Origin: DASYAN01 sp963727755
GTDB lineage: Bacteria; Chloroflexota; Ktedonobacteria; Ktedonobacterales; Ktedonobacteraceae
Direction: 5' to 3'
DNA: 64,000 nt
NCBI GenBank assembly: GCA_963727755.1
Contig: CAVSHN010000017.1
Location: 186,001 to 250,000, forward strand
Shown here: positions 58,554 through 64,000 of the stretch, in pieces
Numbering within the stretch: position 1 is the stretch's first letter
Layout: the number at the start of each line of letters is the position of its first letter
Program-made: the position numbers and the translations under genes
Notes under the pieces: generated by a model
What the model saw: only the letters and a program-made list of their open reading frames with translations
Database searches by the model: none
Told to the model about the DNA's origin: nothing

Positions 58554-59600
58554 CTAGGAGGCTGGGAAACATTCGGTCAGCAATGCAGAGACTTCTTGCT
58601 CATCTGAGAGGCGAACCACTTTGCGGAGAAACCTTCTCAGCTGTTGAGCATCCTGATTGACAGCGATCGTTCGTCGCACTTGCGCCACCACCTGAGACGA
58701 GAAGCTGTCACTGACAATGTCTAGGATCGCGCCTTGCAAGTCTTTGGTCTCACCGACAAGAGGAAAACATTCAGCAAGCAAATCCAAGACCTCTTGCTCA
58801 TCGGAGAGCCTAGCTACTCGACGGAGAAACTTTCTCAGTTGTCCTTCGTCCTGACTCGCGATGATGACTTGTTGCACTTGCTCAAGCACTTGAGGTGAGA
58901 AACTATCGCTGACAATATCTAGGATCGAGTTTTGTATGCCCTCAATCTTGCCCTCGATCTTGCCCTCGATCTTGCCCTCGATTTTGCCTTCAGCCTTACC
59001 TTCAGCCTTGCCTTTGAGTTCGCCCTCTAAAATCATGCCACCGATGACGGGATCCTCTCGAAAGAGGGCAAAGCTAGGGTATTGCATCTTGAGTACCTCC
59101 TCCATTTTAAGTTTGTCTTCTTGCAAAACGGTCGTTGTTCGTCCCAGCATCGTGTGAAACCAGGCTAGATGACGCGTGAAATGTGGCCAATCTTCCAGTT
59201 CATGCATCTCCCGCACTGCTTGGGTTGGCAGTTCGACAGTCGCATTCTTCATGGTCGGCAATAACGGATACCAACATCTTTGCTGACTATGAACGACTTC
59301 ATACGCATCCTTCTGCCACATGCAGATGACGATAGGATAAAAGATCGAGCTTATTTCTCCACCACATTGGATAATGAAAGGTACCTCTGGCACATCACAC
59401 TCAAATAGTAAGAGTGCCACTGAGATCACTGGACGTTTATACGTGCGATACAGGTTAAGCGCGTACTCATGCATACGCGGGAGCAGCTCATCGTCTGGAC
59501 CTGTTTGCGCTTCTAGGTTGAAAGTCGCATGCTCCTCTTTATGGACTATGTGACGGCCTATGTCGATAGAGATCGTATTGCGATTCAATTCCACGTTCAT
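58554..59600 (-). CDS. Rpn/PD-(D/E)XK nuclease-family-like protein with duplicated C-terminal module
   Basis: The N-terminal part resembles Rpn recombination-promoting nuclease / PD-(D/E)XK transposase-like proteins (FNLEAQTGPDDELLPRMHEY then RPVISVALLLFE), but the first catalytic region seems shortened. A run of GKAEG/GKIEG repeats follows (about 58920-59010), then two copies of a ~55-residue helical module (ILDIVSDSFSPQVLEQVQQV and ILDIVSDSFSSQVVAQVRRT). ATG 59600 follows GGGGAAATACTG. Related proteins are abundant in Ktedonobacteria. Nuclease activity is uncertain. Confidence 0.65.
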   Translation of the reverse strand: MNVELNRNTISIDIGRHIVHKEEHATFNLEAQTGPDDELLPRMHEYALNLYRTYKRPVISVALLLFECDVPEVPFIIQCGGEISSIFYPIVICMWQKDAYEVVHSQQRCWYPLLPTMKNATVELPTQAVREMHELEDWPHFTRHLAWFHTMLGRTTTVLQEDKLKMEEVLKMQYPSFALFREDPVIGGMILEGELKGKAEGKAEGKIEGKIEGKIEGKIEGIQNSILDIVSDSFSPQVLEQVQQVIIASQDEGQLRKFLRRVARLSDEQEVLDLLAECFPLVGETKDLQGAILDIVSDSFSSQVVAQVRRTIAVNQDAQQLRRFLRKVVRLSDEQEVSALLTECFPAS

Positions 59601-59680
59601 CAGTATTTCCCCGCTAGCACTGATTATTGGAGTTTTAAGATAAGCCAAAGAATAGTGTGTGATAAGACAGATGGCTTAGA

Positions 59681-61438
59681 TCAAATAACTGGTTCATCCT
59701 CACCCCAGCGGATATAATTGGCGATTTGTTCTATATCACATGCATGGAGAGGAGGTACCTCAGGATTATTAATAAACTTCTGAAGCAATTCATAAGGAGC
59801 ATTACTTCCTATTCCGATGCCGAGGCGAACAGCTCTTCTTCCCCATGGCTTATCCAAGATGGCTTGAATACCTTGTTCGGCATTGTCAGTTGAATCTCCA
59901 TCTGTGATAAGGATGAGGACAGGAGAAATGTTTCTGGTTTCCATTGGCAGTATTGTAAGTTCGTCAGCTACCATCTGCAAAGCTTTTCCCATGTCTCTCT
60001 TCCCCCCTGCATTAATATCTGGCCACTGAAATGTATTCAGGGGTGTAGGCTGGAGAATATGCCACCTAGCCCCACTAGAGAATGTAATAGCGCGTATCAT
60101 TACCTGAGCTTGAGGATTGGATTGAGCAACGCTTTTCAACTCTGGAATTGCTCCTCGAATGGCTATATTCAACGCTTGAATTTTTCGTCCATTCATTGAG
60201 ACAGATGCATCAAGTATCCAAATAATGTGAAGAGTTCTGGGTCCCACTTCAGCACCAGATAAAGATGATGTTCGCGGATCAAGCTGAATTGCCTCCTCAT
60301 AGCGCATCAGCGAGGTGAGCATAAAAACCTTGTTACTGTAAGCTGTTGCATAGTTGGGATTAAGCCGAATTGCCTCTTCATATGCAATTAATGCATTTTT
60401 ATAACGCTTCAAATTGAGGAGCGCATCACCCTTCCCTCTGTGAACTAGTGCATTGGTTGGATCAAGTTTGATCGCCTCCCCATATGCCTTTATTGTTTCT
60501 TCATACTGATTAAGATCACAAAAAGCATCACCTTCTTTTAGCCAATCTTCTTGAGACTTGGGTGGAACCAATGTTTTAATCACCGTTGGCTCAGGAGCGG
60601 CCTGAAATCGATGCAATGAATGCTGAAACATCTGCATAGCGATCTTCTCGCTGCTTCGCCATCGCCTTGAGAATTGCTTGTTCCATATACCCAGGAAGAT
60701 TGGGGTTGAGCTTTGTAGGGGGGATAGGTTGCTCATACACATGCTTATATCCCATGGCAAAAAAGTCAGAAGCAATGAACGGTCGGCGTCCCGTCAGTAA
60801 TTCATAGGCAATGCATCCTAAAGCGTACTGGTCACTCTTCTTGCTCACTTCTCCCCGAAATTGCTCGGGGGCCATATATGGCGGAGTTCCCTCTACTTCG
60901 ACCTGCATAGTCTGCTCAAGGACTACTGCAATACCAAAATCTCCAGCACAGCTTCACCCTTGGCATTAAATAATATATTGGCTGGTTTAAGATCACGATG
61001 CACTATATTCTGATCATGAGCATACTGGAGAGCTTGAGCAATCTGGGAAAGGATGGCAAGAGCTTCTCCTATTGGCAGAGATTGAGATGGCTGACGACGA
61101 AGACGATCATGAAGAGAACCATTGGACGCATGCTCAACAACCAAATAGAGGAATCCTTCGTAGAGACCTGCATCTTCTAAAGGCAGAATAGAAGGATGTT
61201 TGAGATTGTATAAAAAACGAGCTTCCTGGAGAAATCGATCTCGCTCTTTTGCTGATCCAAGATGACGCAATAGTTTAATAGCCACTGGCGGCTTATTCTC
61301 AAATATCAGATGCTTTGCAAGATACACGCTTCCAAAAGTACCAGCAGCAATTTCTGATTTGATCCGGTAATTACCTATTTGTTTTTTAAGCATGTCTTGC
61401 ATGATGACGTCCTCTGCCGAAAAGATATCGCTTCCCAC
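59681..61438 (-). CDS. Ser/Thr protein kinase - TPR - VWA fusion (two frameshifts)
   Basis: Kinase motifs: GTFGSVYLAKH glycine loop, VAIKLLRHL lysine, IVHRDLKPANILF catalytic loop, APEQFRGEVSKKSDQYALGC. The DFG segment is broken: adding one G near 60944 gives VLGDFGIAVVLEQ. A second break near 60605-60607 (one extra T) separates the kinase from TPRs (EDWLKEGDAFCDLNQYEETI, NALVHRGKGDALLNLKRYKN) and a VWA domain (IIWILDASVSMNGRKIQAL, a MIDAS DxSxS, and LILITDGDSTD). Restored length is about 585 residues. It likely couples phosphorylation to metal-dependent protein binding. It lies directly downstream of drmB on the same strand. Confidence 0.82.
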
Positions 61439-61650
61439 CTAGCTTCTGATACACGCCTAGACTCTAAAAAGCGACTGAAGCAGCGAAAGCCTAACTGAGG
61501 TTTTTTTCCTCTATCTGCCCTGTATGCTTCGTTAGGATATTCTACCATATTTTCCGTCCTTTCTCAATCGAGGAGATGGCCACTTGTTTCTTGTGCATTA
61601 TTGTATTCGAAAATGGCGTATGCTATACTCACATTTGCAATATAAGTTCT

Positions 61651-63489
61651 TTATAATCTTAAATTCTGAAAAAATGCTAGGGTGTCGCGTTCAACGGTGG
61701 GCACAAGTACTGAACGGTCTAGGTATCGGTTACCGCGTTCACAGGAGGTTTCAGGAATGAACATGCATGCATGGCAGGCAGCACCGTGCAGTGTCTGGTC
61801 CTCCAAGCTGATGTGCTCAGCACAAAGTGGGTCTGAGGCACAGTTTTGCAAGTCTTCTAATGCTCCAGCGATGTGGATGCCTAGGTTCTTGCCTAGGCTG
61901 ACTAGTCCTCCTAGCGTTCCTTCACTATCAGATGCTGCCGTGTAGAGCAGTATACCAGACATAACTCCTCCCTCTCTGTCGGCAGATTGGGCGTAGATCC
62001 GCTCACGGATACTGGCGGCGGTGTAACCACATTCTAGGGTGAGTTGACGCATAAAGGCATGAGCGAATGTGTGTAATAGGATATAACGGATATGCGGGTA
62101 ATTGGCTTCGGGATTGGCTATGCGACGGGCCGTTCGCCAGCGAATGTGGGCGTTGCGGAAGATGATATCATGTCGCTCGATTGCTAACTTTTGGAGCCAC
62201 TGTTTGATTGCTTCCTCACGAAATTGGATGAAAATCCCCTCACCACGCACTTCCGATGCTGGTACCCAGGTCGGATGGTGACGAGTAAGCGGCATGATAT
62301 GATCAGCCGGGAGTTCCTCTTCTTCCGTGTAATCACTCAGCGATTCGAGACGAGTAAAGCCTATCAGCGCCCTGACCTCGCGTAGCCGCTCCACGAGGAC
62401 TACCTGCTCAATGACATCAGTATAGCCTTTGGGACTACCCATCGGCGTGACTTCGAAATCATCAGCCTTCGGAGCACTCTGGGGATTGCTCAAGACCTGC
62501 CATTCTGGTACCTTGAGGTCAGCTGGCTTGGCAAGATGTGGCTCGCCCGCTTGTTTCCGCTCAATCTGCTCCCAGATGGCCTGATCACTGTAGCCAGCGA
62601 AGTACTCCCTGAGTTTGGCTAGTCGCCGATAAATGCCTACATCTTCGACATTCTGTGCCTCTCTCCAGGTGTCCCAATGGACCTCGATTAGTTGGCCGAG
62701 CGGATCGACAGTGGTTGGCAGCGCTAGCAAGGTGTAGATGAGAGGGAACCATGTGTTGGATGCGGCAAGTAAGATCGTACGGGCAGGCTGAAATTGGCAG
62801 GCGTTCTCAAAGTCACGCAGGTGAGGGCGACGCCCTCGACACTCAGGCTGATAGGTACGGTCCTCATTGCTACTAAATGCTTCCGACATCGCACGCCCTT
62901 TGCCACAGATCTCACACTTGATATAAATATCAGATGGTTCTCCCGATACACCTCGCTCGAGCATCCGCAATGAGGAATTGCAGGTTACATCACCATGAAC
63001 GAAATGATGATAGGGGAAATCGTCTAGGTGCCCACCTTCACAAGCAATCATGAAACGCGATGGCAGCACGGTGGGCTGCTTGTGACAGTTGTGATGCCTG
63101 TAACAGGTGCGATCTGGATAATAGGGGTTGGCAGTGAGCTGAAAATAGCCGGAATCAATCGACGCCAGCAGATGACATCTGGGACAAACCATCCAACGCG
63201 GAAATGGAGCGACTGGCACTCCGACTAGAGCCCCAGGACCTAAAGGCGTCTGTGCGATTGTGTCACTGGCGGGCGGCGAAAGCAATTGTGTGACCTGTGG
63301 CCCAAGTACGGTTTGAATAGTCGAGAGCAGGCGCTCTTCGATGATCTCTTTGGCGTGTGTGGTATTCCAGTCGTCTAGGCCCATGACTAAGGTCGCCATG
63401 TGCGGCAGATCAATGATTGATCCAACTCCGTAGGTCAATAGTAATTGACTGGGACGTACTTCCCCAACAAGATACTTTTTGATGCCCAT
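61651..63489 (-). CDS. drmB: DrmB, DISARM anti-phage system (DUF1998) protein
   Basis: A 612-residue protein with the DrmB start VGEVRPSQLLLTYGVGSIID. Cys pairs suggest zinc binding (MVCPRCHLLASI, CEICGKGRAM), and the DUF1998 tail has ILLHTFAHAFMRQLTLECGY and CHACMFIPETSCERGN. DISARM restricts phage DNA; DrmA-DrmB form its core complex. It follows the drmA end by 20 nt. No drmC follows downstream within the window. Confidence 0.85.
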   Translation of the reverse strand: MGIKKYLVGEVRPSQLLLTYGVGSIIDLPHMATLVMGLDDWNTTHAKEIIEERLLSTIQTVLGPQVTQLLSPPASDTIAQTPLGPGALVGVPVAPFPRWMVCPRCHLLASIDSGYFQLTANPYYPDRTCYRHHNCHKQPTVLPSRFMIACEGGHLDDFPYHHFVHGDVTCNSSLRMLERGVSGEPSDIYIKCEICGKGRAMSEAFSSNEDRTYQPECRGRRPHLRDFENACQFQPARTILLAASNTWFPLIYTLLALPTTVDPLGQLIEVHWDTWREAQNVEDVGIYRRLAKLREYFAGYSDQAIWEQIERKQAGEPHLAKPADLKVPEWQVLSNPQSAPKADDFEVTPMGSPKGYTDVIEQVVLVERLREVRALIGFTRLESLSDYTEEEELPADHIMPLTRHHPTWVPASEVRGEGIFIQFREEAIKQWLQKLAIERHDIIFRNAHIRWRTARRIANPEANYPHIRYILLHTFAHAFMRQLTLECGYTAASIRERIYAQSADREGGVMSGILLYTAASDSEGTLGGLVSLGKNLGIHIAGALEDLQNCASDPLCAEHISLEDQTLHGAACHACMFIPETSCERGNRYLDRSVLVPTVERDTLAFFQNLRL

Positions 63490-63509
63490 GTGCCACTTAA
63501 CTCCCTCTG

Positions 63510-64000
63510 CTAGTTGTACTCTTTCTGATTCGTCTCGTCATCTCCCAAACTTCGCTCGTCAAGAATGAGATTCACGGTTGGTTCGACATCACGCAAAGAG
63601 TTTAAACACGTAAATGGTTCCCATTTTCCTCGCTCTGGTTCTTTGAGCAGGCCCAATGTGATACTGTCTTGCTGCTTTTTATACCCCAGAGCTGGGATCG
63701 TTTTGGCTTTCTGAAGCCAGTAATGTCGCAGTTTTTCTAGGTCTGTGAGCACTCGCTCAACGGCCTCAGCATCGTTGGTGATCTCACGGGCCCGGCGCGT
63801 AATGATCGCGATGGCTTCGTCAAAGAGTTGGGTAGCTTCTGTGACTTTTCCCGCAGCGTCGTTTTTGTTCAATGTGGGACCCGATAACCGAACTAGACTG
63901 GTGAGTAAAGCAGCTAGCCCACGATCTAGAGCACGAGGCGCAAACGGTGTGACAGAGAGCGCCTCTACTTGTTGATAGAAGGTCGCATGGTAATGTTCGA
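63510..64000 (-). CDS. drmA: C-terminus of a DrmA-like DISARM helicase, cut by the window edge
   Basis: The frame is open from base 64000 to the stop at 63510 without a start: HYHATFYQQVEALSVTPFAP then RALDRGLAALLTSLVRLSG. SVTPF.PRA.DRG is a conserved feature I associate with DrmA helicase ends. The position just upstream of drmB supports this. The remainder (helicase motifs) is outside. Confidence 0.7.
   Translation of the reverse strand, partial: EHYHATFYQQVEALSVTPFAPRALDRGLAALLTSLVRLSGPTLNKNDAAGKVTEATQLFDEAIAIITRRAREITNDAEAVERVLTDLEKLRHYWLQKAKTIPALGYKKQQDSITLGLLKEPERGKWEPFTCLNSLRDVEPTVNLILDERSLGDDETNQKEYN

Overview
The window looks like a chromosomal segment of a Ktedonobacteria-type Chloroflexota. 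This is inferred from gene content and protein style (BTAD regulators, RNase Y, SurA-like PPIase with a membrane anchor, kinase-TPR-VWA proteins, Rpn-type proteins, many short lineage-specific ORFs and repeats); no 16S gene is present to confirm it. Base composition is mixed, with clearly AT-rich islands around 10.7-11.4, 20.4-23.5, 40.2-41.9 and 54.5-56.2 kb.

Layout. 1-9.3 kb is core: a cut-off BTAD regulator, tRNA-Leu/tRNA-Gly, tig-clpX-lon (protein folding and proteolysis), tRNA-Lys, a single-domain response regulator, a YtxH protein and ilvA. 9.3-14 kb is accessory: small hypotheticals, a TPR protein and a RloA-RloB type ATPase/TOPRIM defence pair. 14-20.2 kb carries accC-fabF-accB (fatty acid synthesis, minus), rny and a PHP phosphoesterase. 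20.2-24.8 kb is an orphan region with a large unknown glycine-zipper protein, HicB/RHH regulators and broken toxin-antitoxin-like remnants. 24.9-30 kb has a chemoreceptor, a SpoU-type rRNA methyltransferase, rpmI-rplT and a GyrI-like protein. 30-42.8 kb is the most disturbed part: a multiply frameshifted adenine methylase, two internally deleted IS copies in inverted orientation, a nested pair of group II introns, an AT-rich tetR-esterase cassette with a consensus promoter, and a compound minisatellite. 43-54 kb returns to core genes (rpsF-ssb-rpsR, PPIase, hemW-recJ, gdhA) interrupted by an ATPase + DUF4435 pair resembling the PARIS defence system. 54-58.5 kb has an AT-rich coiled-coil orphan, arginase and a branched-chain aminotransferase. 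58.5-64 kb ends with an Rpn-like protein, a Ser/Thr kinase-TPR-VWA protein, and drmB plus the end of drmA of a DISARM system that continues off the right edge.

Most notable observation: a group II intron domain V at 38139-38170 (minus) stops two nucleotides short of a perfect 34-nt domain V. It is followed at once by an intron-like GTGCG start, and the missing TC, domain VI and the expected end of the intron-encoded protein resume 695 nt later. This is the signature of a twintron.

Second, at least eleven genes, including clpX, lon, ilvA and recJ, are broken by single-base indels, often in homopolymers. Uncorrected sequencing error is the simplest reading, so the frameshifted genes are annotated at full length with the break positions given.
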